Below, piece after piece: positions 8,702 through 18,767 of a stretch of 33,566 nucleotides of DNA (position 1 is the first letter of the stretch; each line of letters begins with the position of its first letter). The stretch is from Deltaproteobacteria bacterium. Lineage in GTDB: Bacteria; Bdellovibrionota; Bacteriovoracia; Bacteriovoracales; Bacteriovoracaceae. Under the pieces are notes generated by a model. That model was not told where the DNA came from, did no database searches, and was given only the letters and a program-made list of their open reading frames with translations. The DNA lies in contig SMWT01000100.1 in the NCBI GenBank assembly GCA_004356615.1, positions 1 through 33,566 on the forward strand, in the 5' to 3' direction. A program made the translations under genes and the position numbers.

Positions 8702-9619
8702 TCATTTCTCATCTTGTAAAAATTTAGGGTCTACCTCATCTTCTATTATAGTCCCGAATCTAAGCCCATAGGTAGATATAAAAAGTTTTTCCATCTTCAA
8801 TTTTTTGCAAATCTCAAGGGTAACCTTGCTTCCACCGACAATTGTGCTCAACCTTTTGCCCACTACCGGAAAAGTTGCTTCAATTTCTTTCACCGACATA
8901 GCTTCTAATTTTTTCACAAACCTCTCTAAAAACTGCATTTCAAAGATCTTTCCCATCACTTTTTTGTCTGAATACTGGGAAAGCTCCAACATCATGGCCG
9001 CTAGGGAGGTAATCGTTCCTGCCACTCCGATAACTTCATCACTCCTAAATTTATTCACATCAAAATTTTCAAGGACCGTGTTCATGTTTTTATCAAAGCT
9101 TCCCTCTTTAATCCAATCACTGGCCCGCACGGAACCCACGGGAAGGCTCACGAACCTTTTAAATGAAAACGGTTTTGAACCAAAGTAGATCAGCTCCGTT
9201 GAGGCCCCTCCCAAGTCAATTAAAACTGAGTCTTCAAAAAGAGACTCGTCTCCTAAATTGACTCCTTTGGCGCAAAAATAGGCCTCACCTTTTGCATTTA
9301 AAAGGTTTATCTTAAAACCCAGCTCCGCTTTAACTTTGGCGGAAAACTGCGAAAAGTTTTTTGCCACTCTTGAGGCCTCGGTGGCGGTGACCAAAGTCTC
9401 TTGCGGGGTAATCCCCAAACTATCTAGCTTTCCCTTATATTCTTTTAAAACCTCAAAAGAAGATTTCATTCCTTCTACCGAGAGTTCTCCAGTTTTATCT
9501 ATTCCTCTGGCAAGGCCTGTTACTCTGGCCATGTTAACTGATTCAAAGAATCTAGCATTTTCATATTCTCCGGCCAAAAGCAAAATAGAATTAGAACCAA
9601 TATCGATGGAAGCTTTCAT
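8702..9619 (-). CDS. Ppx/GppA family phosphatase
   Basis: MKASIDIGSNSILLL, LIDLGGASTELIYF and VIGVAGTITSLAAM. Confidence 0.92.
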   Translation of the reverse strand: MKASIDIGSNSILLLAGEYENARFFESVNMARVTGLARGIDKTGELSVEGMKSSFEVLKEYKGKLDSLGITPQETLVTATEASRVAKNFSQFSAKVKAELGFKINLLNAKGEAYFCAKGVNLGDESLFEDSVLIDLGGASTELIYFGSKPFSFKRFVSLPVGSVRASDWIKEGSFDKNMNTVLENFDVNKFRSDEVIGVAGTITSLAAMMLELSQYSDKKVMGKIFEMQFLERFVKKLEAMSVKEIEATFPVVGKRLSTIVGGSKVTLEICKKLKMEKLFISTYGLRFGTIIEDEVDPKFLQDEK

Positions 9620-9637
9620 ATATCTGATGCTAGCAAC

Positions 9638-10111
9638 CTATTCCTCTTTTGAAAATTCGCAAATAATTGGATCAACTAGTTTGAGATAGTCCTCTAGTTT
9701 TAAAATAAAAGATTTTGTGAGTATTCCTGCATTAAAAGCGATTTTTTCATTTTCTAGAATAGACTTGTCTAGGTAGAGATCAAAGGGGAGAAGATCACGG
9801 CCAATTGGGGGAAGGGCCCCCTTTTCGACTCCGGCCAATTCTTTCAATTCAACGGTTGTGGCAAATCTTAGTTTCTGAGATTTTAAAATTTTTCTTATTT
9901 TATTATTATCGACCTTTTTAGCGGCAGATAGGACAAATAAATGAAATCCTCTTTTATCCTTAAATAGTAGAGTCTTGCCGCCAATTTTTAAATCTTCACC
10001 CCTAGCATCTGCCGCGGCCTCACAAGTTTCACCTGGCGGGTGATCTCTCTCCTCAAACTCAATACCCTTATCGTGTAATAATTTTGTTAACTTTTCCGTC
10101 AAAGTATTCAT
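9638..10111 (-). CDS. YbaK/ProX-type aminoacyl-tRNA deacylase domain protein
   Basis: GIEFEERDHPPGETCEAAADARGEDLKIGGKTLLFKDKRGFHLFVLSAAKKVDNNKIRKIL...GVEKGALPPIG. ATGA overlap with the pcrA stop. Confidence 0.85.
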   Translation of the reverse strand: MNTLTEKLTKLLHDKGIEFEERDHPPGETCEAAADARGEDLKIGGKTLLFKDKRGFHLFVLSAAKKVDNNKIRKILKSQKLRFATTVELKELAGVEKGALPPIGRDLLPFDLYLDKSILENEKIAFNAGILTKSFILKLEDYLKLVDPIICEFSKEE

Positions 10112-12351
10112 TCAATGAGACTGATTGGGGCCATAGAGGCCATAAACCTTTTTTTTGCCCCATCCCTAAATTTTATAACTATTTTTTCCTGTTCCCCGGT
10201 TCCTTTAGTCTCCAATATTTTTCCTTCACCATAAAGATCATGAAAAATATATTGGCCGGCCAGATATTTAGGGCCAAGAATATTCCTACTTTTACTCGTA
10301 CCCTTTTTTCCCACCTGATATACAACCTCATCGTAGGAGGCCTCTTCTTGAGAAAAATATTTTTCATCATCACCGAGGTAAAAGGATTGGTCCTCTCCTC
10401 CTTCTCTTTGCCAGGTGTAGTAATGTTCGGGGATCTCATCTATAAATCTACTAGGGCCGTTAAATTTGACCTGGCCAAAAAGCATTCTTCCCCTGGCAAA
10501 TAAAATATAGAGGCTTTTCATGGCCCGGGTCATGGCAACATAAAAAAGCCTTCTCTCTTCCTCTAGGGCCTCAATACCGTGGTCCAAACTTTTATAGGAG
10601 GGAAAAAGATTTTCCTCTACTCCCACTAAAAAAACATAAGGAAATTCCAACCCCTTAGCACCATGAACTGTCATTAGGGAAATTTCACCAGTTTGTTTTT
10701 CTTCTGGGTCTTCCACATGGGAATCAAGGGTAATATTTTCTAAAAATCCTATTAGCGTTGGCGAAGGTGTAATTTGTTCATATTGCTTGATGGCACTTCC
10801 CAGTTCTTCCAAATTCTCTAGCCTGGCCAAGGACTCGAAATCCTTATTGGCCTTGAGATAGTTCAAATACCCCGTTTCTTGCAAAAGTTTTTCGAAAATA
10901 AAAACAGGAGAAGTCTTTTCTTTTTCCAATACCTTCGCTTCAGAAATAATTGTAACTAACTCGCGCAAAGCGGATTTCATTTTAGCGCTCAATCTCAAGT
11001 GAAGATATTTTTCGGGGTTATCCACAATATCTTTTAAGGCATCCCACAGTGATACCGACATTCTAATCGCTTCATCCTCCAATTTTCTAAGAGAGATGGC
11101 ACCAATTCCCCTTGCTGGAACATTTATGATTCGACTTATGGCCAGGGAATCCTTCTCGTTGACCACGATTCTCATGTAGGCCAACATATCCTTTACTTCT
11201 TTTCTATCATAAAATTTAGTTCCCCCAATAATTCGATAGGGGATATTTTTTTTCCTCAAACTATCTTCAATAAGCCGAGATTGAGAATTGGTCCGGTAGA
11301 AAACAGAAATATCCGTTAGGAGTACCTGCTCTCCTTTTAACTTTAATATCTCTTCGGCAACAAAGCTTGCTTCTAACCGGTCATCTTTGCATTCAATGAT
11401 TTTAATGGATTCACCTTGCGGATTCTCCGTCCACATCTTCTTATCCTTTCGGAGGGAGTTTTTTTCGATCACACAAGTGGCGGCCTCGATTATATTTTTT
11501 GAAGACCGGTAATTCTGTTCTAATTTTAAAATTTTTGCACCAGGGAAAACTTTTTCAAAATCCAAAATATTGGAAATATCCGCCCCCCTCCATGAATAGA
11601 TTGATTGATCCTCATCACCCACAACACAGATATTACAACGCTTTCCTGTAAGCATCTTCAAAAGTTCAAATTGCGCTTTGTTGGTATCTTGGTACTCATC
11701 TACTAAAAGATACTCAAACCTATTTTGGTAACGGGTTTTAACTTCAGGAAATTTTTCAAAAAGCTGGATTACCCCACTGATAAGGCCGCCAAAATCTAGC
11801 GCATTGGCCTTGGCCAGTTCTCTTTCATATTCGACGTAAAAAGAATAAAATTCATGATCACAATCAATCTCATATCCAAATTCACCGGCCCGATCTATGT
11901 AATGACCTAAGTTTTTTATCTCTTCAATATAGTTTAATATTTCAAAGGGAGATATTTCTTTAGTGCTTATTCCCCTTTTACCTAAAAGATATTTGACTAC
12001 TGCCTTAGATTCCGAGCTATCGTAAATGGTGAAGTTTCTACTTAGTCCTAATTGGGCAACTTCCGATCTTAATACCTTCACACAAAAGGAATGGAACGTT
12101 GTGATCTGAAGAGCACCTAGTTCTATATCAATTAACTGAGAAACCCGCTCCCTCATCTCTCTTGCCGCCTTGTTAGAAAAAGTCAAGGCCAATAGTTTAT
12201 AAGGGCTTATCATTTTATCTTGAAGCAAATAGGTAATTCGAGAAACTAAGGTTCTAGTTTTTCCCGATCCGGCCCCGGCCAAAATCATGATAGGCCCGTC
12301 GGTGAGTCGGACAGCTTCCTGTTGATTGGGATTTAGATCTTTTAATTCCAT
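10108..12351 (-). CDS. pcrA: UvrD/PcrA-family superfamily 1 DNA helicase
   Basis: LNPNQQEAV, GAGSGKTRTL, DEYQDTNKAQ, GDEDQSIYSWRGAD, LEQNYRS, LMTVHGAKGLEFPYVFLVG and VAMTRAM; Tudor-like tail (HDLYGEGKILETKG...). Confidence 0.95.
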   Translation of the reverse strand: MELKDLNPNQQEAVRLTDGPIMILAGAGSGKTRTLVSRITYLLQDKMISPYKLLALTFSNKAAREMRERVSQLIDIELGALQITTFHSFCVKVLRSEVAQLGLSRNFTIYDSSESKAVVKYLLGKRGISTKEISPFEILNYIEEIKNLGHYIDRAGEFGYEIDCDHEFYSFYVEYERELAKANALDFGGLISGVIQLFEKFPEVKTRYQNRFEYLLVDEYQDTNKAQFELLKMLTGKRCNICVVGDEDQSIYSWRGADISNILDFEKVFPGAKILKLEQNYRSSKNIIEAATCVIEKNSLRKDKKMWTENPQGESIKIIECKDDRLEASFVAEEILKLKGEQVLLTDISVFYRTNSQSRLIEDSLRKKNIPYRIIGGTKFYDRKEVKDMLAYMRIVVNEKDSLAISRIINVPARGIGAISLRKLEDEAIRMSVSLWDALKDIVDNPEKYLHLRLSAKMKSALRELVTIISEAKVLEKEKTSPVFIFEKLLQETGYLNYLKANKDFESLARLENLEELGSAIKQYEQITPSPTLIGFLENITLDSHVEDPEEKQTGEISLMTVHGAKGLEFPYVFLVGVEENLFPSYKSLDHGIEALEEERRLFYVAMTRAMKSLYILFARGRMLFGQVKFNGPSRFIDEIPEHYYTWQREGGEDQSFYLGDDEKYFSQEEASYDEVVYQVGKKGTSKSRNILGPKYLAGQYIFHDLYGEGKILETKGTGEQEKIVIKFRDGAKKRFMASMAPISLIE

Positions 12352-12363
12352 TTACCGGTGATG

Positions 12364-14145
12364 CTATTCGACTGTTACCGATTTGGCCAAATTTCTTGGC
12401 CTGTCTATGTCGGTCCCTTTTTGCTTGGCGATGTGATAAGAGAGAAGTTGGTTGGCCACGTTGACATAAAGCGGGGAGAGCTCTTCTAGGCCCTCAAATG
12501 TTAAAGGAATAAAAAGATCACAAATATTTCTAAGATCAGCCACGTCTGGACCTATTCCAATAATGATACCCTTTCTGGCCTTAATTTCTTGAATATTAGA
12601 AACAGTTTTATCAAATAGCTCTGGGCCTACTATGGCAATGTTGACCATTTTTTCATCGATCAAGGCAATCGGCCCATGCTTTAACTCTCCTGCAGCATAA
12701 CCTTCTGCATGAACGTAAGCGATTTCTTTTAACTTCAACGCCCCTTCAAGGGCAACTGGATAATAAGGCCCTCTTCCGGTGAAAAAGAATCCCTGGAAGT
12801 TATATATTTTTTGGGCCATCTCTTTGAAGAGTTCTGCTTGGTTTAAAAGCTCTTCAATCCTATGGGAGAGCAGGGAAAACTTTTGTTTTAACGACTTAAA
12901 ATCCTTAGTACCCGCAAAGGCCTCACAAATTATCCTGCCCGTTAAAACCTGTTGAGTGAAGGCCTTGGTGGAGGCCACACCAATCTCTTGACCGGCATGG
13001 ATTAAAAAGTTTTGATCCACCTCTCTAAATAGGGTTGAACCTTCCACATTTACAATAGAGATGGTTTTTATTCCTTTATCTTTACAAAGTTTTTGGGCCG
13101 CCAAAGTATCAGCAGTTTCCCCAGATTGACTGATGAAAATGGCCAGGTCTCCCGGAAGTAAAAGAGGGTCCTTATAACGAAATTCAGAAGCGAACTCCAA
13201 ACTAACGGGAATCTTTAATAGCTTTTCTAGCATCTGTCCCACTACCATTCCGGCGTAAAAGGCCGTTCCACAACCTACGAGGTGAACTCTTTTTGGTCTT
13301 TCAAGCTCCAGGTCGATTCCCTCCAGGTAGATATCGGACAATTTTCTAATCAGCACTGGTTGTTCATAAATTTCTTTAAGCATGTAATGCTCAAATTGCC
13401 CTTTGGTAGAAATTTCAAAATTAGTTTCCAAGTCTTTGGCCAAATAGCGAGTACTAGGAGATCCATCTAAATCGTAGAAGTTAATACTACCTTTGCTTAA
13501 AAAGCACATTACATCATCATCGGGAAAAAAGATCTTTTCAACAAAGCCTATTAAAGCGTAGGGGTCAGAGCTAACCATCGCCTCACCAAGATTTTCATTA
13601 ATTCCGCAAACTAAAGGGGCCCCTCTTTTTATGGTAACAATGCCATCTGAATCGCTCGATTGGATAACAAATGCCGAACTCCCTTTTAATTTTTTAAAAG
13701 CATTAGAGGTGGCAGCAAGAAGATCGCGACCCTCTTCTAGCTCGAAGCTTAAAAGGCCTAGAAAAACTTCTGAGTCAGTATCAGAGGTAAACTTAAAACC
13801 TCTGGCCGTAAGACCTTTTCTAAGTTCCTCAGCATTTTCAATAATACCATTGTGAACAATCGCCAGGTTCTTATAAAGATGGGGATGGGAGTTCATATCA
13901 TTAACTGCCCCATGAGTGGCCCACCTGGTGTGGCCAACAGAGGAAGAAGAATGATGATCTTGATTATTTAATAAATTAATTAAATTGGCCAACTTACCAG
14001 TCTTTTTAAATAGGGATAGATCGCCAGCTGAATTTTTAAAACAAATCCCCGCAGAATCATAACCTCTGTATTCAAGCCTTTTCAGTCCTTCTAAAACTTT
14101 ATCAACTGAATCACCTGCCCCAATATGTCCTACAATTCCACACAT
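12364..14145 (-). CDS. glmS: glutamine--fructose-6-phosphate aminotransferase (isomerizing)
   Basis: MCGIVGHIG N-terminal nucleophile, SVGHTRWATHG, HNGIIEN, two SIS domains (SQSGETADT, GRGPYYPVALEGALKLKEIAYVHAEGYAAGELKHGPIAL) and C-terminal DRPRNLAKSVTVE. Confidence 0.97.
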   Translation of the reverse strand: MCGIVGHIGAGDSVDKVLEGLKRLEYRGYDSAGICFKNSAGDLSLFKKTGKLANLINLLNNQDHHSSSSVGHTRWATHGAVNDMNSHPHLYKNLAIVHNGIIENAEELRKGLTARGFKFTSDTDSEVFLGLLSFELEEGRDLLAATSNAFKKLKGSSAFVIQSSDSDGIVTIKRGAPLVCGINENLGEAMVSSDPYALIGFVEKIFFPDDDVMCFLSKGSINFYDLDGSPSTRYLAKDLETNFEISTKGQFEHYMLKEIYEQPVLIRKLSDIYLEGIDLELERPKRVHLVGCGTAFYAGMVVGQMLEKLLKIPVSLEFASEFRYKDPLLLPGDLAIFISQSGETADTLAAQKLCKDKGIKTISIVNVEGSTLFREVDQNFLIHAGQEIGVASTKAFTQQVLTGRIICEAFAGTKDFKSLKQKFSLLSHRIEELLNQAELFKEMAQKIYNFQGFFFTGRGPYYPVALEGALKLKEIAYVHAEGYAAGELKHGPIALIDEKMVNIAIVGPELFDKTVSNIQEIKARKGIIIGIGPDVADLRNICDLFIPLTFEGLEELSPLYVNVANQLLSYHIAKQKGTDIDRPRNLAKSVTVE

Positions 14146-14152
14146 GTATTAC

Positions 14153-14791
14153 TCACTTTAAAAAAATTTTGGCCAGTTTTTCTTTGGTCACCTGTCTTCC
14201 TCTAGAAATAGCAAAGGAACCATCAGGCATATCGTTAGTGATTGTGGTTCCGCTGGCCACAAAACAATTATCACCTATTTCTACTGGAGCAACCGTTTGG
14301 GAATCAGAACCGATAAAAGTTTTTTTCCCAATCAAGGTTTTGTGCTTATTTTTTCCATCATAATTACAGGTTATAAAACCACATCCAATATTAGAGTCTT
14401 CTCCAATCTCGGCATCTCCCACATAGCTTAAGTGGGAAACTTTCACCCTATTACCAAGCTTTGATTTTTTTACTTCTACAAAGTTACCAATCTTAGATTC
14501 TTCACCCAAATCGCTGCCAGGCCTTACCCTAGCAAAAGGCCCTATGGTGGCGCTTTTTCTAATAATGGAATCTTCGATATACGAATAGGCCTTAATGGTT
14601 ACCTGATCTTCAATAATGGAGTCTCTTATAATAGAGCCTGGCTCAAGAGTTACATCCTTGCCAATTTTGGTTTTTCCCTCAAGATGGCAATTGGGGTAAA
14701 TCACTGTTCCTGGGCCTAGTTCAACTCCCTCGGCAACATAGGTGTGTCTTTTATCAATAAATTTAACACCGTTTTCTAATGTAGCAATCAT
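14153..14791 (-). CDS. GlmU C-terminal (left-handed beta-helix acetyltransferase) domain only
   Basis: IGPFARVRPGSDLGEESKIGNFVEVKKSKLGNRVKVSHLSYVGDAEIGEDSNIGCGFITCNYDGKNKHKTLIGKKTFIGSDSQTVAPVEIGDNCFVASGTTIT matches the GlmU acetyltransferase half. No pyrophosphorylase (LAAGxGTRM) domain is present. Confidence 0.9.
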   Translation of the reverse strand: MIATLENGVKFIDKRHTYVAEGVELGPGTVIYPNCHLEGKTKIGKDVTLEPGSIIRDSIIEDQVTIKAYSYIEDSIIRKSATIGPFARVRPGSDLGEESKIGNFVEVKKSKLGNRVKVSHLSYVGDAEIGEDSNIGCGFITCNYDGKNKHKTLIGKKTFIGSDSQTVAPVEIGDNCFVASGTTITNDMPDGSFAISRGRQVTKEKLAKIFLK

Positions 14792-14872
14792 CGTTATTTA
14801 CCTAAATGAAAATTATTGTATAGGATTTGTACCTAGTTCTACTCAATTTCTCAAACCTACACAAGGCATTAC

Positions 14873-14900
14873 TTGCTTACTTTGATATACCGCATATAAA
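14873..14900 (+). promoter_or_regulatory. candidate sigma70-type promoter upstream of lon (TTGCTT-N16-TATAAA)
   Basis: TTGCTT at 14873..14878, 16 bp spacer, TATAAA at 14895..14900. Confidence 0.45.
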
Positions 14901-15012
14901 AATTTGCTTCTCAAGTATGGGTTTTAACTAAATATAGCTTGTTCATTAGGTGAAATATTTTAAAGAGAAGTGCCAAAAATCCCGAATTGATTATTGTCCA
15001 GGAGAATAAATA

Positions 15013-17427
15013 ATGGTCACAAACTATAACGGGGAAGAGATTCAGATTAAGGAAAACCTGCCCCTTTTACCTATAAGAGATTTAGTCGTTTATCCCTTTA
15101 TGATTCTCCCCTTATTTGTAGGCCGGGCATCCTCTATAAAAGCTGTTGAGGAATCATTTGAAAAGTTTGATAAATTAATTTTATTGGCCAGTCAAAAGGA
15201 TGTAACAACCGAAAATCCTCCACCTCATGAAATATATGATGTGGGAACCGTGGCCATGATCATGAGAATGCGCAAATTGCCTGATGGACGGATTAAGATT
15301 TTGGTCCAAGGTATCAAGAAGGCGAGAATTCAAAGCTTTGATACAACTGAACCCTTCTTTAAAGTAAAAATATCAACTATTGATGATGGAAAAATTGAAG
15401 AAAATGATCCCTTAATAAAGCTGAAAACATCTCATGTGCAGGATCTACTCGAAAAATACGTTACTGTTTGCAAAAATCTTTCCCCTGATCTGATTCCTAT
15501 ATCTAAGGATATATCAGACCCAGGGAGATTAGTGGACCTCGTGGCCTCTAATTTAAGCCTGAGGGTGGCAGAAAAACAGATGCTCTTAGAGGCAACAGAC
15601 CCTATTGATCGACTAAATAAGATTAGTAATATCCTTGCTCGTGAAATTGAAGTGCAAAATATGCAATCCAATAGTCGAGGAAATTTCTTTGACGATTATA
15701 ATAGATCTAATAAGGATATTAATAATTTTCGTGATCAGATGAGAAATTTTAAACCTGACTTTGGAGATTTAAACCCCGAGGGAGTTGAGGATGAATTTGA
15801 AGAGCTTAGAAATAACCTCTATCATGCCAAGTTGCCGGCCGAACGTGAAAAAGAGGCCTTAAAAAACATCCAAAGACTAGAAAAAATGCATCCGGAATCA
15901 TCGGAAGCGACAATTCTTAGAAACTATCTCGACTGGCTGATTGAACTTCCCTGGTCGGTTTCAAGTGTTGACCATTACGATTTAGACCATGCCAAAAAGA
16001 TTTTAGATGAAGATCATTTTGAACTGGAAAAGGTAAAAGAGAGAATCCTGGAGTTTTTGGCCGTGCAGAAACTCAAGGGTGGGACAATAAAAGGACCTAT
16101 TCTCTGTTTCAGCGGTCCTCCTGGAGTTGGCAAGACTTCTCTTGGTAAATCTATTGCCAGGGCCACGGGGAGAAAATTCGCCCGTATATCTCTAGGTGGA
16201 ATAAAAGATGAAGCAGAAATCAGAGGCCATCGAAGAACTTATGTTGGGGCCATGCCTGGTAGAATTATTCAGGCCTTAAAACAAATTAAAACCAACAATC
16301 CTGTCATCTTATTGGACGAAGTTGATAAGTTAGGAGGAGATTTCAGAGGCGATCCCTCAAGCGCCCTTTTAGAAGTTCTCGATTCTGAACAAAATGACAG
16401 CTTCCGCGACAATTTTATCAACCTTCCTTTTGATCTTTCAAAGGTAATGTTTATTGCCACTGCCAATGTTTTAGAAAACATACCAGTGCCTCTTCGAGAT
16501 CGGATGGAAATCATATCCTTACCTGGCTATACCGAAGAAGAAAAACTTAAAATATCAGAGAAGTTTCTCATTCCTAAACAATTAGAGGAAAATGGAGTCC
16601 CTAGCGAATTGGTAGAGATCCCTCTAGAAAGTCTAAAAGTTGTAGTGAGAAATTTTACTTTTGAAGCGGGACTTCGAAATCTCGAGAGAAAGCTAGGTGC
16701 CTTATTTAGAAAAGTGGCCATTAAAATTGCCAAAGGGAAAACAACAAAAACGGTTATCACTCCGGAGATGATTCCCGATTTCCTCGGCCCTAGACTGTTC
16801 ACAACAGATAATAAGAATGAAAAAAATGAAGTCGGCGTTTGCACCGGACTTGCCTGGACCTCGGCCGGAGGCCAAATCTTTTCTGTAGAATCTACCAAAA
16901 TGAGAGGAAAAGGAATCACGCTAACTGGACAGTTAGGTGATGTGATGAAGGAGTCGGCGCAGACAGCTATAGGCCATATCCGAAGTAATGCTGAAGCTTT
17001 TTGTATCGACGAGAAAGATTTTGAACATAGTGAAATTCACATCCACCTGCCGGCAGGTGCTATTCCTAAAGATGGGCCAAGTGCTGGAATAACCTTGGCC
17101 ACTACCATTGTCTCGTTATTTACCGGATGCCCGGTAAATCGACATATTGCCATGACTGGGGAAATAACCCTTACAGGTAAGGTTTTGCCAATTGGTGGTC
17201 TAAAAGAAAAGGCCTTAGCGGCCATGAGAGTGGGAATAAATACCATTATCATCCCGTGGGAAAATCAAAAGGATTTAGTGGATATCCCTAAAGAATATCT
17301 GGATAAAATTAAATTCATACCGGTTAAACACTTTTCTGAGGTCATTGGACTCGCACTAATTAATTGGGAACAGAAAAAAAATTCCTGGAATAAAAAAAAT
17401 CAGATTCAAGAACCTCTAGTGGCCTAA
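15013..17427 (+). CDS. lon: ATP-dependent protease La (Lon)
   Basis: 804 aa; LPLLPIRDLVVYPFMILPLFVGR, GPPGVGKTSLGKSIARA, ILLDEVDKLG, and the catalytic region PAGAIPKDGPSAGITLATTIVSL. Confidence 0.97.
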   Translation: MVTNYNGEEIQIKENLPLLPIRDLVVYPFMILPLFVGRASSIKAVEESFEKFDKLILLASQKDVTTENPPPHEIYDVGTVAMIMRMRKLPDGRIKILVQGIKKARIQSFDTTEPFFKVKISTIDDGKIEENDPLIKLKTSHVQDLLEKYVTVCKNLSPDLIPISKDISDPGRLVDLVASNLSLRVAEKQMLLEATDPIDRLNKISNILAREIEVQNMQSNSRGNFFDDYNRSNKDINNFRDQMRNFKPDFGDLNPEGVEDEFEELRNNLYHAKLPAEREKEALKNIQRLEKMHPESSEATILRNYLDWLIELPWSVSSVDHYDLDHAKKILDEDHFELEKVKERILEFLAVQKLKGGTIKGPILCFSGPPGVGKTSLGKSIARATGRKFARISLGGIKDEAEIRGHRRTYVGAMPGRIIQALKQIKTNNPVILLDEVDKLGGDFRGDPSSALLEVLDSEQNDSFRDNFINLPFDLSKVMFIATANVLENIPVPLRDRMEIISLPGYTEEEKLKISEKFLIPKQLEENGVPSELVEIPLESLKVVVRNFTFEAGLRNLERKLGALFRKVAIKIAKGKTTKTVITPEMIPDFLGPRLFTTDNKNEKNEVGVCTGLAWTSAGGQIFSVESTKMRGKGITLTGQLGDVMKESAQTAIGHIRSNAEAFCIDEKDFEHSEIHIHLPAGAIPKDGPSAGITLATTIVSLFTGCPVNRHIAMTGEITLTGKVLPIGGLKEKALAAMRVGINTIIIPWENQKDLVDIPKEYLDKIKFIPVKHFSEVIGLALINWEQKKNSWNKKNQIQEPLVA

Positions 17428-17865
17428 TTCCTGATACAATTCATCTTTACTCGGGAGAGAGAAATTAACCACCTCAATACCTGTACTTTCTAATATATCC
17501 ACCCCTTCTCGAAGGCGATAAGGAAGAGCATAGAAGACCTTTTTCACTCCCCCTTTATTCACCATCCTCTTGGCGCAATAAGAACAAGGTTGATGGGTAA
17601 CAAAAACTATTTTTGACACCTCAGGGCCACCATTGGTTTTAAGAAGCGCATTATCTTCCGCATGCAGGCATCCACAAGTTCCCGGCGTAGAAGTGTCACA
17701 TTTGTTAGGTAGACCTGCTGCATTGCCATTATAACCTAATCCATAAACCCTTGAATAATCAGAAGAGACGACTACTGCTCCAACTTGGAGCCTAATGCAA
17801 GTTGAACGTTTTGCTAGATCAAAGGCCAATTTCATGTATATTTCTTCAAAAGTAATGCGACTCAT
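17416..17865 (-). CDS. deoxycytidylate (dCMP) deaminase-like protein
   Basis: CLHAEDNALLK and QPCSYCAKRMVNKGGVKKVFY zinc-binding deaminase motifs. 3' end overlaps the lon 3' end. Confidence 0.9.
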   Translation of the reverse strand: MSRITFEEIYMKLAFDLAKRSTCIRLQVGAVVVSSDYSRVYGLGYNGNAAGLPNKCDTSTPGTCGCLHAEDNALLKTNGGPEVSKIVFVTHQPCSYCAKRMVNKGGVKKVFYALPYRLREGVDILESTGIEVVNFSLPSKDELYQELGH

Positions 17866-17934
17866 CTAAGAACTCCTTAAAAATTTATGTTTTTAAGTTA
17901 AAATAGAAATATAGCACCAATTCGAGGCAAAAGA

Positions 17935-18315
17935 ATGGAACCAAAAATCATAGTTATAGATCCCTCTGACTTCTCGCGAAGATTGACGGTAGAGATGTTG
18001 GAAGACCTAAATTTCACAGTAATGGGCGAAGCAAACTCTCTTGAAAGGGCCCAAGAGATCATAAAAAATGTATACTGCAATATTTGTCTGGTAGATATGA
18101 ATTTGGGAGAAATTTCGGGTATAGAATTTTGTGAAAACCTAACGGAAAATAATGAAGGCCTAGGGGTAATCCTTACAACATATCTCACGCTGGAAAAGCT
18201 AAAGATTGATGCCATTCTCAGTGGTGCCATTGATGTATTAGAACACCCGATAGATAAAAAAAGTTTAGAGAAATCTATTATTTATGTACAAAAAACTATT
18301 ACCGAAAAGGAATAA
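17935..18315 (+). CDS. single-domain response regulator (receiver domain)
   Basis: IIVIDPSDFSRRLTVEMLEDL...ICLVDMNLGEISGIEF...VILTTYLTLEKLKIDAILSGAIDVLEHPID. Confidence 0.85.
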   Translation: MEPKIIVIDPSDFSRRLTVEMLEDLNFTVMGEANSLERAQEIIKNVYCNICLVDMNLGEISGIEFCENLTENNEGLGVILTTYLTLEKLKIDAILSGAIDVLEHPIDKKSLEKSIIYVQKTITEKE

Positions 18316-18551
18316 TGAGCATTTTAAAATATCTTATATTTTTTGTTTTTAGTTTTTTAATTCTTTCAATTCCTATTTCTGACACCCCATTATTTTTTCA
18401 TCTTCACAAACCCTTAAAACCTTATATCGCAGTTGTTTTTAATAAGGTTCAAATAGAGTCACGCAAAAAAGTAAGGGCGGGTAAGGAAATGATTTTAGAA
18501 TCCCTACCTGAGAAGATTAGGCCAAAAGATTTAAAGGCCGGACTTGATTAG
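18315..18551 (+). CDS. small hypothetical protein with N-terminal TM/signal segment
   Basis: 78 aa; TAATG stop/start overlap with the response regulator; hydrophobic N-terminus. Confidence 0.65.
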   Translation: MSILKYLIFFVFSFLILSIPISDTPLFFHLHKPLKPYIAVVFNKVQIESRKKVRAGKEMILESLPEKIRPKDLKAGLD

Positions 18552-18553
18552 AC

Positions 18554-18754
18554 CTACTTTGAGATAGTTTTCTTTTCTCTATCTTTAACTTCTGGAATTT
18601 CATCATCTTTAATATCAACTTTTACCAGTTCCATATAGGGCCTAGATTTTTGGATACTATTAGTGCAATCCACATTAGATACATCCTCACCCAATTCTCT
18701 GGCGATAGAGTTTGAGGAAATTATTAAAAGAAAAACTAAGCTTATAAATTTCAT
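18554..18754 (-). CDS. small predicted secreted protein
   Basis: Internal ATG gives MKFISLVFLLIISSNSIARELGEDVSNVDC..., a classical signal-peptide N-terminus; same strand as, and downstream of, the YD-repeat gene. Confidence 0.6.
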   Translation of the reverse strand: MKFISLVFLLIISSNSIARELGEDVSNVDCTNSIQKSRPYMELVKVDIKDDEIPEVKDREKKTISK

Positions 18755-18767
18755 AGTTGCCACCAAT

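Noticed and set aside
10084-10503. 139-aa plus-strand ORF
   Set aside because: Antisense to the pcrA 3' end, which has convincing helicase content.
16527-16919. 130-aa minus-strand ORF and other minus ORFs within lon
   Set aside because: Antisense to conserved Lon coding sequence.
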